The position numbers and the translations under genes were made by a program. 64,000 bases of DNA from Sebastes aleutianus. Lineage: Eukaryota > Chordata > Actinopteri > Perciformes > Sebastidae. Of the stretch, positions 49,669-59,895 are shown one piece after another. The notes under the pieces are model-generated. The model had not been told where the DNA came from. It did no database searches and saw only the letters and a program-made list of their open reading frames with translations. Each line of letters begins with the position of its first letter. Positions within the stretch are counted from its first letter, which is position 1. The stretch is taken from NCBI GenBank assembly GCA_916700875.1, contig CAKAKS010000001.1, positions 11,471,741 through 11,535,740 of the forward strand, written 5' to 3'.

Positions 49669-52600
49669 CTGCTGCTGATCAATACAGTGGAAAGATATAA
49701 GCTGCTGAAATAATTACAGCGACACAAAGCTGAGAGAAATTAAACGAGAGGCCCTCGGTGACTATGAGTAGAATTGATAAGCCTATTTACACTGTATCTT
49801 TTTGCAGTTGACATATCGTCCCCCAGTATTTAATAATTAATCAGGTAGAAAGAACTGAAGAGTGAATATTTAATGCGTGGAGAGGAGGAGAGGAGGAGGG
49901 GTGCTCTTTATTTTCATCTTCATAAGGATGAGGTCATGAGAAACACACCAGTGGCACCATGCACCTCCTCTCAAATTAATAAAGAGAATAAAATAAAAAT
50001 AAAGAGATAATAATATAAAGTATAATAGATGACATAATCCTTCCCTCAAGAACTCAAGAAATATTATTTAAAATTACTCTTATTTTATGCTTTAGTTATA
50101 CAATTTATCTTTATTACTTATACAAAGACAAAAGGGTAGCTAATTTAACATTTGGCAAAGGAAATCTGCAGAAAACACTGCCACATTATTAGTTCTGTTG
50201 AAGTAAATTAAAAATGGAAGTTATAGATGCACGAAGAAAATTTTGTGATTATTAGTTTGTACATGTAAGATAAAAAAAAAAAGCATGTGAATAAAATTGA
50301 TAGAGTGCATAAAAATGCTGTAAGTGTATGATTGTATTTGAAGCTAAAACAAAACATGTGAGCAAATGCTTTTATAACATTTAAATGTAACGCAGATTAT
50401 TTGCACTATAGTCAACAGTAGAATGGCTTGTGAAAAAACGTAATAATGCATCCTAGTTTCTTAATTTATGTCTATTTTAAAGAAGTAATTTGTCATGTTT
50501 TTGTCTTTATTATCTTTTATTTAAAAAAAAAAGAGGAAAACAATTTTTAATAGGCATTAAGTAAAACATAAACTCTACATAAAATAAAGTCTACAAAGTA
50601 GCTGTATTATTGTATTTTATTGTATAATTGCATTGTATATATAATCATGGTATTTATTAATTGCAGCAGGGCGAAAGAAAAGCAAAAGTGTATGAGGTGT
50701 TTAAGAGTTTACTATATGTGAATTATGCAGATTATTTTTTGAGAGAAACACATAATTGAGCCATTGCATTTAGGTAATATTCATCTCTAAATTGGAACAA
50801 AAATGCTACATTAATATGGCTAATATTGTGAATGTATAATAATAATAATAATAATAACAAGAGGTCTACCCTGTTATTACCCACTGTTACATGGATTGTA
50901 ACCTGCCATGTGTTATTACTATTATGACTCATCTTCCTGTTTCTCAATTGGCTCGAAAAAAAAAAAAATCATTCATCCTCATGAAAAGACTGAGAACGTC
51001 GTTATCCGTCATCCGCAGTAAATGGAGAGTGATGGTCCAATACTGATTCATCAGCATGTCCATGTCAATTTCTCCTCTCGTTTATCAGACTGCCCCTTCC
51101 AGCATAATAAAACTGACTGTATGTGTGTGTGTGCATGTATATACGATTCGTTATAGATTATTACAACCTAAAGATGAAATCAGCTCCTCTCTGTTGAGCT
51201 ATTATAGGCCCAGTTCATCCTGCACACCCCTCATCGTTCAGGGCCTACATTTAACAGAAATGTCAGAAAAAATCCCACCTGTAAGGCCACGAGGAGAATA
51301 TACAATACTACATGTGAGGCTTGTACATTGTACATGATTGTAAAATCAGTGAATTAGCTCTGTTCTTCACTCACATGTTGTTATGGTTTGCATTCTGTGC
51401 TTGTAGCCAGCTATAGACAGACATTTTGGGAAAAGTGTCAACAAGTCTATTATAGCCTTTTTCCTAACATGTGCCTTTAATTGTATTTAGTTTGACTATT
51501 CCTATGTCTGTAACCTGCTAAGTCTATTCATCTAGGCAAAACATAATGTTTATTAAAATGTATGTAAAAAATACAACCTAAATAGTGCATTAAAACTAAT
51601 CAGTAAGATAACGTAAAAGAAAGGTGAAAAACAACTATATAATGTATAATACTGTGAAAATTAATAAAGTGCAAACTGTATTTTTCATTGACAGTACAAA
51701 GCTGTAAATTTCAGCGACAGTATAATAATGTTAATTTTACAGTAACATAAAGGCAACCCTGCTGCCAGTTCTTTACTGTTATTTTGCTGGTAAATTCTTA
51801 ACAGTGTAGTCTTTGGGCTCATTTATTATGGAGTGGAATGCAGGTGAAGGTGCATGAAGGTAAATTATATAATCCTATCTGCCTTTATTCTCAGGTATTG
51901 TCTTATTTATTGTAGTATTTATCAACTGTACTATTTATAGATTTTAAAGGCTGAGAGAGAGCCAGGGTAAAATGCATTTCATTGCATTTCACTGTACACT
52001 GTACTTTTAAATGCTTATGACTAATAACCTTGCAATTTGAAACTAATGGGAAACACACACATCAGGTGTTGCAGGATAACGAGGAAAACTCTTTTAACTA
52101 CAATACTGTATAGTCTTTGGGCTCATTTATTATGGAGTGGAATGCAGGTGAAGGTGCATGAAGGTTAATTATATGTTTTAACTCCAGATGGATTTGCATG
52201 AAGGTAAATGATATAATCCTATCTGTTTTAATGGGAAACACACACATCAGACTACAGGTGTTGCAGGATAACGATAGGAAAAACTCTTTTACCTGTTAGT
52301 CTGTCCTTGGCAAACCTCCTACTGCTCTCCATCCACGGGAAGGTGAAGTTTGCCGCATTCCCCATTCCCATCCCCATCCCCATCCCGGGCACCGAGGCGA
52401 TGCCAGGACCCAGGCACGCCGGATGCGCGGAAGGCGGCGGATGCGGCGCGGCAGCGGCAGGAGGCGGAGGAGGCGGCATGGGTCTGTGCGCCGGCACCCG
52501 GATCACCCCACCGGCTCCACCACCACCGCCACCGGACGAGTTCACGTTAACGTTCATGTTCATACTGACGTTCATGTTCATGTTGACGTTGTAGGAGCCG

Positions 52601-52851
52601 GCCAGACCCGCCGCCGCCGCCGCCATGGAGCAGGCCGGGTTGTTGTAGACGCTGTTGTAGCCGCCGTTGCTGCTGTACACGTTTGGTGCCATCAGCGCGT
52701 AATCCGGGTCGCCGGTTGTCCGGTTGGGCAGCATGCAGGATCCACTGGACTGGTCCGAGCTGTTGAGGATCTGGTCTATCCCGAAGCTGATGGGCTCATG
52801 CTGCTGCTGCTGGTGCGTCTGGTTCACCTCCTCGATGCCGGTGTGCTCCAT
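40464..52851 (-). CDS. tlx3: tlx3, T-cell leukemia homeobox 3 (whole gene, 3 exons, 337 aa)
   Basis: Nuclear homeodomain transcription factor that specifies glutamatergic and sensory neurons. The join of 52293-52851, 43900-44137 and 40464-40680 is 1014 bases with GT-AG introns. Residues 21-29 (ISFGIDQIL) are the Eh1-type Groucho/TLE motif; VIRVPAHRP at 116-124 and FPWMESSRRF at 171-180 (PBX-type contact) are TLX hallmarks. The homeodomain is about 210-269, with WFQNRRTKW and threonine at homeodomain position 47 (T256), a TLX-specific feature. The tail LCLHNSSLYALQNLQPW identifies TLX3/TLX1. It is longer than human TLX3 (291 aa) because exon 1 carries Gly, Pro, Ala, Met-Asn and Gly-Met runs. 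I prefer tlx3 over tlx1 because npm1 is adjacent; paralogue a or b is unresolved. Confidence 0.95.
40924..41400. mobile_element. MITE family C, copy 2
   Basis: Starts TTAAAGGGGACATATTATGC and ends TTCATTATGTCCCCATTAA. Shares the GTTCATACTTGTATT and ACATGCTTTAATGTTCAAAA blocks with 38933-39202 but has a longer centre (477 bp). Confidence 0.8.
42340..42830. promoter_or_regulatory. Candidate conserved elements in tlx3 intron 2
   Basis: Two repeat-free stretches of even composition (42340-42480, 42690-42830) containing CCATTAGCCACACATTATTG and CCTCTTGTTACTAGCGTAGT. Developmental homeobox genes commonly carry such intronic enhancers. Inference only; no alignment available. Confidence 0.3.
43354..43384. 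repeat. (TG)n microsatellite in tlx3 intron 2
   Basis: About 15 TG units. Confidence 0.95.
43900..44137 (-). CDS. tlx3: tlx3 exon 2 (homeodomain)
   Basis: Residues 187-265 and two bases of 266: ALSPFSVTRRIGHPYQNRTP, then most of the homeodomain through KTWFQNRRTKW. Acceptor TTTCAG|CAG is a tandem NAGNAG site, so a one-residue-shorter form (exon ending at 44134) is possible. Donor GCG|GTAAGG, phase 2. Confidence 0.97.
44380..44740. promoter_or_regulatory. Candidate conserved element near tlx3 exon 2
   Basis: Complex, repeat-free sequence with TAAT-type homeodomain sites (GTAATTACAACTAATA) and GAAAAACAAACAGCACGCTG. It lies between exon 2 and the cassette-exon candidate. Both strands show open frames, which may reflect constraint rather than coding. 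Confidence 0.35.
44865..45071 (-). CDS. Candidate alternative cassette exon in tlx3 intron 1
   Basis: A GC-rich 207-base block in an otherwise AT-rich intron, about 730 bp upstream of exon 2. It has a strong acceptor (CTCCCTTTTCTTTAG) and a consensus donor (CCCAG|GTGAGT). The length is a multiple of three, and it is open in exactly the phase (1 to 1) needed between exons 1 and 2, so inclusion would add 69 residues without a frameshift. The peptide is Gly/Glu-rich at first (GEQAEESRAGEGTGG), then GDIGRVPVWSTVETLAKCYY and an LLADYPFPKGACP end. It would sit between the FPWM motif and the homeodomain. I know of no TLX domain of this sequence. It could instead be a conserved regulatory element that is open by chance. 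Confidence 0.5.
46230..46430. promoter_or_regulatory. Candidate conserved element in tlx3 intron 1 (a)
   Basis: Repeat-free with balanced composition: ATGACAATTTGAATGGAAAA, ATTTATGCAGTCGTTTCCAG, AGATTAACAGCTGCAATGTG (includes an E-box CAGCTG). Inference. Confidence 0.35.
46920..47170. promoter_or_regulatory. Candidate conserved element in tlx3 intron 1 (b)
   Basis: Complex stretch with GGCTAAATGATACTGCATTA and GGGCTAACTAATGGACCAGG. No repeat signature. Inference. Confidence 0.3.
47972..48004. repeat. (TTA)n microsatellite
   Basis: About 11 TTA units. Confidence 0.95.
48619..48664. repeat. (ATT)n microsatellite
   Basis: About 15 ATT units in tlx3 intron 1. Confidence 0.95.
49625..49666. repeat. 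(TG)n microsatellite
   Basis: About 20 TG units in tlx3 intron 1. Confidence 0.95.
49690..49910. promoter_or_regulatory. Candidate conserved element in tlx3 intron 1 (c)
   Basis: AGAATTGATAAGCCTATTTA, then AGTATTTAATAATTAATCAG with clustered TAAT cores. Immediately beside a TG microsatellite, with none of the dispersed repeats seen elsewhere. Inference. Confidence 0.35.
51807..52292. repeat. Local duplications adjoining tlx3 exon 1 donor
   Basis: TAGTCTTTGGGCTCATTTAT starts at 51807 and again at 52111 (shift 304). ATGGGAAACACACACATCAG starts at 52046 and again at 52231 (shift 185), the second copy running to the exon 1 splice donor. In the first copy the donor is lost: the GTAAAAGAG context is preserved but CAG|GT is not. 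Confidence 0.8.
52293..52851 (-). CDS. tlx3: tlx3 exon 1
   Basis: Residues 1-186 plus one base. An in-frame TAA lies 9 bases before the ATG, so this is the start; A at -3 and G at +4 give a good context. Contains the Eh1 motif (21-29), poly-Ala 77-81, a Met/Asn/Val repeat 88-104, poly-Gly 107-112, poly-Pro/Ala 126-135, a Gly-Met repeat 156-164 and FPWM (171-174). The end reads RRFAKDRLT, where TLX proteins usually have RRFVKDRFT. Donor ACAG|GTAAAA, phase 1. Confidence 0.95.
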
Positions 52852-53560
52852 AGTTTCTTATTTGATGTTATTTGTCAGTATATTTTTTATTATGGCAGTT
52901 CACGCCTTGGGAGATGAAATGTTTGTATGTGTGCTGCAGTATCGAGTTGTTTGTGATTTTAAAGCATCGACACAGGCCTGTTCTACTCCAAGGAAAAAAA
53001 CAATAACGTGTCCAGCAGCGCTTTCCAAAACCTTGCCATTATTATTTGTGTCCAGCATTCCCTATAATAAAAAATGCCTATCCAATCGGGCTAAGGAAGA
53101 GCGTATCCATCTTTAACAGCGCGTTTCTTTCCCAGTGAACTACACACAAACAGCCTATAACATCAAGAAAAACAAACAAAAGATGCCGAATGGTTATCCT
53201 GAGTACTTACAGGCAAAGAAATCCGTGCTTTTTTTGTTCTCTGGAGAGGCTTTAGATGCGCTTTGTTCGCCTATACTCTGGAAGAGAAGATCCATACGCA
53301 GAGTGCATGGTAGTATACCATCAAAATAAAGCCACAGACAAAACAAAACAAACCCAAAAAGACGCGCAAGAGAAGCGCTGACCTGGATATTAATTGGAGG
53401 TGAGAGCGAAAGATGGCTCTGTTTGTGCTTGAATGGTGAAGTTGCGTTTCAGCAGGTGAGACAAACCCTCTGCGTAAAAGCTGCCATTCGGTCATCCAGC
53501 CAAACCTCGCCTCTCTCTCTCTCTCTCTCTCTCCCTCTCTCTCTCTACCTCCCACCCTTC
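52852..53560 (-). promoter_or_regulatory. tlx3: tlx3 5' leader and proximal promoter region
   Basis: Region directly upstream of the tlx3 start codon. It holds an inverted CCAAT box (53082-53086) and an A/T-rich stretch (53064-53075), and ends in a (CT)n run at 53511-53547. No clear TATA box could be tied to a start site. No dispersed repeat is evident between 52852 and 53510, unlike the flanks, which fits a constrained promoter. Confidence 0.45.
53511..53547. repeat. (CT)n microsatellite upstream of tlx3
   Basis: CTCTCT run with one CC interruption. Confidence 0.9.
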
Positions 53561-53779
53561 CTCCCTACAGTTGTTTTGCTCGGATGTCTTAAAGAAGCCG
53601 CAGCTTTCAATATTTCCTGCAGCTTTTCTGCTATTAAATGGGAGGCTGTGTGCCTTTTAGTGAAGTGAAGTGAAGGGGTCAAGTGGTTTCTGAACAGTTT
53701 CGCGTGTACATGTTAAAAAAAAATACTGAATATGGTCATTTGTTATGTAGTTTGGTCTTATGTTTAATATATTATTTTT

Positions 53780-54005
53780 CTTTTCTTTTTTTTTATACTT
53801 TTCCTTTTTTCAAGGCTGTTTTCATATATGCAATCCACTGTTTGTAATTACAACAGTCTATAATAAACCAACTTTTAAGTAGATGAGCTTTACAGACAAA
53901 CCCATCAAGTACAGTAAAGAGAAAATAACCTCAACATTCAAAACCAAAACAAAACCAGGAAAATAAATAACAATAATAATAATGACAAAAAGAAAGAGTA
54001 GAATT
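53780..54005 (+). repeat. Dispersed repeat J, copy 1
   Basis: TTCAAGGCTGTTTTCATATA, GCAATCCACTGTTTG, ACCTCAACATTCAAAAC and an A-rich AATAATAATAATGACAAAAA tail. Also at 59605-59895 and 63570-63800, all in the same orientation. Confidence 0.8.
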
Positions 54006-54409
54006 AAATATTTACATTTTTACATTTTAGATATTTTACATTTAACAAGAACTATTTCTATCCTCGTGTCAGAAAAGATATATTTTAATATTTATTTTAT
54101 TTTTTTTATTATTAATTGTTGAATGTCATTTATTGGCAACTGTGTCACTATAAATCTTCAGTTAATTTTGATATTTTTGCCTCCATCTTTTCTCTGAGAC
54201 TCTTCGTAATACTCTTTTGTGATATTAGATTAAAAAAAATGTCTTACAATAAATGCAACCCCAAAGTGATGCAATGGGCCATATAGCCTTTACATTTAGG
54301 CCCCTTGGGAATCTTTCATGATAACATTTTGTTTGGGAACTCTCTGCACATGAGAGGTTCTCCTGCTCCTGCTGCTGTTGGACATGATTTGGCACAGAAC
54401 ATTTTTTAT

Positions 54410-54620
54410 TTTATTTAACCTTTATTTAACCAGGAGTAAAAACTCATTGAGATTAAAAATCTATTTTCCAAGAGTGTCCTGGCCAAGATAGGCAGCACCA
54501 CAGTTACACAGTTGCAGACATAAAACAAACATAACAATTGAAAACGAAGACAAAGAGCAAACTTAAAAATCATAAGGTATCAAAAAAACATTCATCAACA
54601 TTCAAAACATCTATCTACAG
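54410..54620. mobile_element. LINE-derived fragment
   Basis: TTATTTAACCAGGAGTAAAA, CTCATTGAGATTAAAAATCT and CCAAGAGTGTCCTGGCCAAG form a widespread teleost retroelement 3' sequence. Confidence 0.65.
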
Positions 54621-54968
54621 CCAGATGTGCCTGTTTCCAAATCTTTTAGAAGCACTTTAAAGATGTTCAGTGAGACCAGCATGACAGCAGGAGCACTTTT
54701 GTTTTCAAGGCAGCAATGAAATATATATTTTTGTGTGCTCACTGTCTGTGCAAATAAAACCAGCCACCTATTCACATATTCAACCCTGGACTCACTCGTC
54801 CAAGGACCCTTATAGAGTTTAGGAACCACCAAATACTTGGATTAATGCACACAGAGCGAATATAAAAACGAAATCTGCTGATGATGCTGGGAGAATGGTG
54901 CCTGAATGGTATCCCCCTTATTCTTAATGGCAGGTTACATCAAGATACAACAACTAGTGGACCAGATT

Positions 54969-55096
<128 letters not shown>

Positions 55097-55317
55097 CTGC
55101 TGAAGCAATAATCTGTTGCCACAGTGAAGTCATAAATCCACTGATATTGACGGGAAGTGTGCAGACCATACAGGCCTGATTTAAAGGCACTGATAGGCCC
55201 ATTCCAACAAAGTAATGAAATGTAAACCAACCATAAGCGATATTCAGCCTGTAGCCTATATAGGAAACAACACACATAGACCCCAGGAGTCAAATAAAGG
55301 TTTTACATCTCCAAATG

Positions 55318-55365
55318 AAGAGAAAAGAATATAGATAGATAGATAGATAGATAGATGGATAGATG

Positions 55366-55406
<41 letters not shown>

Positions 55407-55790
55407 TAACTTTATTGATCTCGAGGGAAATTCAAGTTTCCAGCAAAACAGTTCCATAGTGCAAAAACATGTTAGTAAAAAGGCAGTAAAAAAGTTAGTA
55501 GTACAAAGTACAAAAAAATATACCAGATATAAAAATACAAGGAGATGAAGGGAAACTGTTAAAACTGAATATAGTGCAGGGTAACAGCTGCTACATGACT
55601 ATTAAAAAAATGAATATAGTGCAGAAGAGACTGTTAAAAATGAGTATAGTGCACTAACAGCTGAATAATAATAATAATAACCTCTGTTGAAAGATTATGC
55701 ATGACCTCAAACTATTTATTTGTGATTATTGTTGTAATTTTTTTTATATATATATTTTTGTTTGTAATAGGCTACCTACTTGTCAGAAAG
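55318..55790 (-). mobile_element. Retroelement tail with (GATA)n, inverted copy
   Basis: GATA array (about 55330-55406), then CTTTATTGATCTCGAGGGAA and a body matching the reverse of 33695-34060. Both copies carry the GATTATGCATGACCTCA segment. Confidence 0.75.
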
Positions 55791-55795
55791 ATAGA

Positions 55796-55804
55796 CAGAT
55801 AGAC

Positions 55805-55873
<69 letters not shown>
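55796..55873. repeat. Second (GATA)n array
   Basis: About 19 tetranucleotide units on the far side of the inverted retroelement copy. Confidence 0.95.
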
Positions 55874-55875
<2 letters not shown>

Positions 55876-55959
55876 TAAACAAATAAATAGCAGCTGGAGT
55901 CACACATCATGAAGCCAAATGTGTGTTTCTGATTTGCACAAATTATTTAACCTTTCTTT

Positions 55960-56300
55960 GCCCGGAGCGACCACGCGGATGATCTCCATGCCAGAGTCTC
56001 AACTCAATTCAATAAGAATGAAAAATGTCTCACAATAAAAGCGCGACGCGGGGAAAAACGAATTTAATATATCACCGTTTTATTACGCACTTATTTCACT
56101 TTCCGTGCGAATAAAGATATCTCTCAACCTGCACGAGGTGGCTAGAGGGAAGCATAAAAATCAATTGTGTGAATTTCAAGGCCATATCAATAACGCGCGA
56201 GGACGAGAGGCAGCAGCGCGAGCGTGTGGCTGCTATTAAGGCCTGTTTATATTTGCGCGTTACAATCAAATGAATAGGGACGAGAGGACGCAGATCAGCT
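55960..56300. promoter_or_regulatory. Candidate conserved non-coding element upstream of tlx3
   Basis: A CpG-containing, repeat-free block amid repeats. It includes TTTAATATATCACCGTTTTA, TTATTTCACTTTCCGTGCGA, TCAAGGCCATATCAATAACG and GCGCGTTACAATCAAATGAA. It lies about 3.1 kb upstream of the tlx3 start. The even composition and the position fit a distal enhancer. Not tested by alignment. Confidence 0.4.
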
Positions 56301-57000
56301 TACTGACAAGGTAATTGGACGTTTATGCAAAACCCATGCAGGAGGAGATCTATGGGCCGGATGGAAGGAAGGTGGGAAATAATGCTTGAACGCATCTTTG
56401 AGATAACACACATCTGTCTCTCTGTTGTTGGTGATGGTGATGTCAGCAGCAGCAGGGATGTGTGACGTCTTATTGTGCATCCCAAACCAAAAAACACAGG
56501 GGCTCCCAAACGTTGTCATGTCTGTCATATCAATACATTGTCTTTGTCGGTTTTTCCTATTATGTTATTTAAATGTCATGTATTGCCTTAATTTGTCATT
56601 TTTCTCTTGTTTTACTGTGTATGTGTAGTTAAAAGCCAATTTCCTTGTATGTACATGTATGTATAGGCCTATATATATTCTATTTTATTTTAGGCTGAGA
56701 TGGAACACTAGCATATTTTTTTGCCATATCAAAGACCTACAAGTGTTCACATGTTATAGGCCATCTGAAGGCTGCCTTTATTAATGAAAGTCATTGTGAG
56801 ATGTTTCTTATCAGTTTTAGCAAGACAGCATACTCATGACTCTTATGCATTCTTTAACTGTGCCAACATTTAGTAAGTGGGAACAGTGGAAGACCCATTG
56901 TGTTGGTTTATTATGATACTTAATTGTGACTGTGACAGCAGCAAAAGTAATATATCTTCCTTGTGCCAACTCATTCTTCATGTGAAAATCCTCACATTTA

Positions 57001-57025
57001 TTTATTTATTTATTTATTTATTTAT
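57001..57025. repeat. (TTTA)n array
   Basis: Six TTTA units, then poly-T. The surrounding sequence partly repeats at 57120-57190 (AAAAGTAATATATCTTCC). Confidence 0.9.
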
Positions 57026-57210
57026 TATTTTTTTTTATATACATTTGATGTGGGTTATTGATTACGTCTGACCAAATGACACTTGTAGGTTTTAAAGACC
57101 AAGAGAAAAAAAGATTTAAAAAATTGTAAAAGTAATATATCTTCCCTGTGCCAATTCAGTCTTAATGTGAGAGACCTCACATTTATCAACCTATAGACAA
57201 ACTAAATTAA

Positions 57211-57292
57211 TACATTTTTATTTTATTTATTTTATTTATTTATTTTATTTATTTTATTTATTTTATTTATTTTATTTATTTTATTTATTTTA
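57211..57292. repeat. (TTTTATTTA)n array
   Basis: Repeats of TTTTATTTA/TTTAT over about 80 bp. Confidence 0.9.
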
Positions 57293-58031
57293 GTTTTTAA
57301 TCATGTGCTGCTTTGCTGTTGGTTATTTATTACATTTGACCAGACCACACTTGTAGGTTTTGAAGACCAACAGAAAAAAGACAAATTTCTAAAAGTGACA
57401 ATTATATTAAGTTTGAATCTGAATATCTGAAAATAATCCATATAACTTGCATGTCGTGAAGCAGGAGATTTCACTGCATGGAATTCTAATCCTATAGCTC
57501 AAACCTTTCCATTACATTACCAATGTTCATATGAGGCAGCTCCCTGCATGTGCATGAATGAGGCTCTTTGCCAACATGTTGAACACAATGGTAAATCTGT
57601 AAACCTCTAATCATCAGGAGCAATATCACAGTTCTCTTTATTGAGCCTGACAACCAGAGCTTACTCAACAAGACACCAAGTGTCTTGTTTCATTATTCTC
57701 AACAATTTAGGCCATCCACTGTGATTAGTTCCCACGAGCTGCTCTCATAATGAAGCAGAAGGGGATTAAAATGATTTTTAAAAGTTATCTGATTTCTAAT
57801 GTGCAGTTTGGGACTCTTCAGACTGATGGGTCACCTTTAACTCCATGAAATGTCTTGTCATATGATCTGTTTTCAGTTTATATTATGTACTTCTACACAC
57901 ATCAGAGCAATTACTAAATTATTCTGTGTTTGCATTGAAGCTTCAAAGGAGCCATTTTTATTCATCCAGTTTTCAAAATTATTACTTTATTACCTTTGTG
58001 GTAAATGCCTTGTTTAGATCACCAGATAGAG

Positions 58032-58886
58032 CTAAAATGTAGATTTAAACACATTTTAAACTAAACCGTCCACATCTTTCTCCATTTTCTTAGTGTATCT
58101 GACATCAGTCTGCAAAGGGAAACACTGTTTCTGAATATAATGAGATTATTTTGTATGAACTCCCTCTTTTCTGTAAGGAGCAAAGTATCTTCACGTTGCT
58201 CTATTCTCAAACATCTCTCTCTATCTGCGGCTGCAGTGACCCAGTTTCCCCATCAGGATCATTACAATGTTATCTAATAAGCCAAAACATGGGGGAATTT
58301 CAATTGTTATTACTACTATTATTATTATTATTTAAATAAAGATCCCTGACTTATTATGGGCTGCCACTATAAAACTAGTTATAAAATAGGCCAATAGGAG
58401 GTCTATACCTATAGCTCTTAAATGCAAACGTGACATGGTGCTGTGCAGGTGAGCTCAAAAAGAGCACACTATCCAGCCTAAATGTAGATTTTAACACATT
58501 TTAAACTAAACCGTCCACATATTTCTCCATTTTCTTAGTGTATCTGACATCAGTCTGAAAAGGGAAACACTGTTCCTGAATATAATGAGATTATTTTTGT
58601 ATGAACTCCCTGTTTTCTGTAAATGCTTGTGGAGCAAAGTTGCTCTATTCTCAAACATCTCTATCTGCTGCTGCAGTGACCCAGTTTCCACCATCAGGAT
58701 CATTACACATTTGATCTAGTAAGCAATAGCTGCAAAACATGAGGGAATTTTAATTATTATTACTATTATTTAAATAAAGATCCCTGTCTTATTATGGGCT
58801 GCCACTATAAAACTAGTTATAAAAATAGGTCAATAGGAGGTCTACCTATAGCTCTTAAATGCAAACGTGACATGGTGCTGTGCAGG
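58032..58886. repeat. Tandem duplication of about 0.42 kb
   Basis: Copy 1 is 58032-58449 and copy 2 is 58478-58886. Both run from CTAAA(A)TGTAGATTT to CATGGTGCTGTGCAGG and share TAAACTAAACCGTCCACAT. A 28-base spacer separates them. A few small indels and substitutions differ. Confidence 0.85.
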
Positions 58887-59190
58887 ATTGTAATCAGCAA
58901 TTTTACTAATGCAATAAAACCCCATTGCCAATTAAGGTATACCCCCCCTCTCACACACACCCACGTGCACACCCACGTGCACACCCTCTCTCTCAATATG
59001 AAAGCCCCTCGCTGACTTTGCCCAAAGGCGTTGTCTATGGTTGCCGGCTGTGCGTGATGAATCGTTATCTCCAGGCCATGCTGCTCGTCTGGGTAATAAA
59101 GTACCAGCAAAGCGGAGACAAAAGGAATTTGTCACAGTTGCCTCCCAGATATATTAGTGACCTACCAGTCGGTTTAGCTTTGGTTTGGGG
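58887..59190. promoter_or_regulatory. Candidate conserved non-coding element, distal
   Basis: Starts where the tandem duplication ends. Complex sequence with AATCAGCAATTTTACTAATG, CATTGCCAATTAAGG, GGCGTTGTCTATGGTTGCCG, GCGTGATGAATCGTTATCTC and CAAAAGGAATTTGTCACAGT. A short pyrimidine/CA-rich interruption lies at 58945-58995. About 6 kb upstream of tlx3. Confidence 0.4.
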
Positions 59191-59604
59191 GAGACCAGGG
59201 ACCTGCACACCAAATTAAAATGAACAGAAAGAATAAGAAGCAAAAAAAAAAAAAGGAAATCCTCTCCAGAATTGTGGCATATAAGTGGCATTGAAGTACC
59301 TCAAAATTGTCCTTAAGTACAGTGCAAGTGCCTTACAGTATTATAATTATGAAGATGATTACTGCTGCTGCTGCTGCTGATGTTGTTAATTTTGTTAGAC
59401 GTTGTTTTGTGTCATTAGTTTGTGTAAAGCCTGTTTGTTATTGGTCATTGGGGTTTTTCCACAGTTCATCATGGAAAACGCTTCCTTGGACTTCACTAAT
59501 TGTTTCTGTAAAGAGAAATGATGAGGGAAGATACACACTTGTGATGTGACGATGCAATAATACATGCAAGTCTTGATACAAAAAATCAGCCAGGTTCCAG
59601 TTTT

Positions 59605-59895
59605 TTTAAATTTTTTTATACTTTATTTTTTCCCTTTTTTCAAGGTTGCCTTCATATATGCAATCCACAGCTCGCAAACAGTCTACAAACCAACTTATAG
59701 ACAAACTCATCAAGTACACTAGAGAAAACAACCTCAACATTCAAAATTGAAACCAAAACCAAGAAAATAAATAATAATAATAATAATGATAGAAAGAAAG
59801 AATATAGTTAAAAAAAAACCCAAAAAAACCCCACACATAACAAAAAAAACAATAACAATAAAAAAACACGAGTAATAATAAATTAAATCAACAAA
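59605..59895 (+). repeat. Dispersed repeat J, copy 2
   Basis: Relative of 53780-54005: TTCAAGGTTGCCTTCATATA, TGCAATCCAC, AACCTCAACATTCAAAA, with a long A-rich tail. Confidence 0.8.

Larger units (their letters stand above)
44138..52292 (-). other. tlx3: tlx3 intron 1
   Basis: 8.2-kb intron between the N-terminal exon and the homeodomain exon. Carries the candidate cassette exon, several possible enhancers, TTA and TG microsatellites, and duplications next to the exon 1 donor. Notably free of the MITEs found elsewhere. Confidence 0.85.

Noticed and set aside
52423..52917. 164-codon plus-strand open frame opposite tlx3 exon 1
   Set aside because: It is the antisense shadow of a GC-rich exon; the Arg-rich and Val-His-Val repeats mirror the tlx3 low-complexity tracts.
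55796..55873. CRISPR-like regular array
   Set aside because: Uniform GATA units without spacers; a microsatellite in a vertebrate genome.
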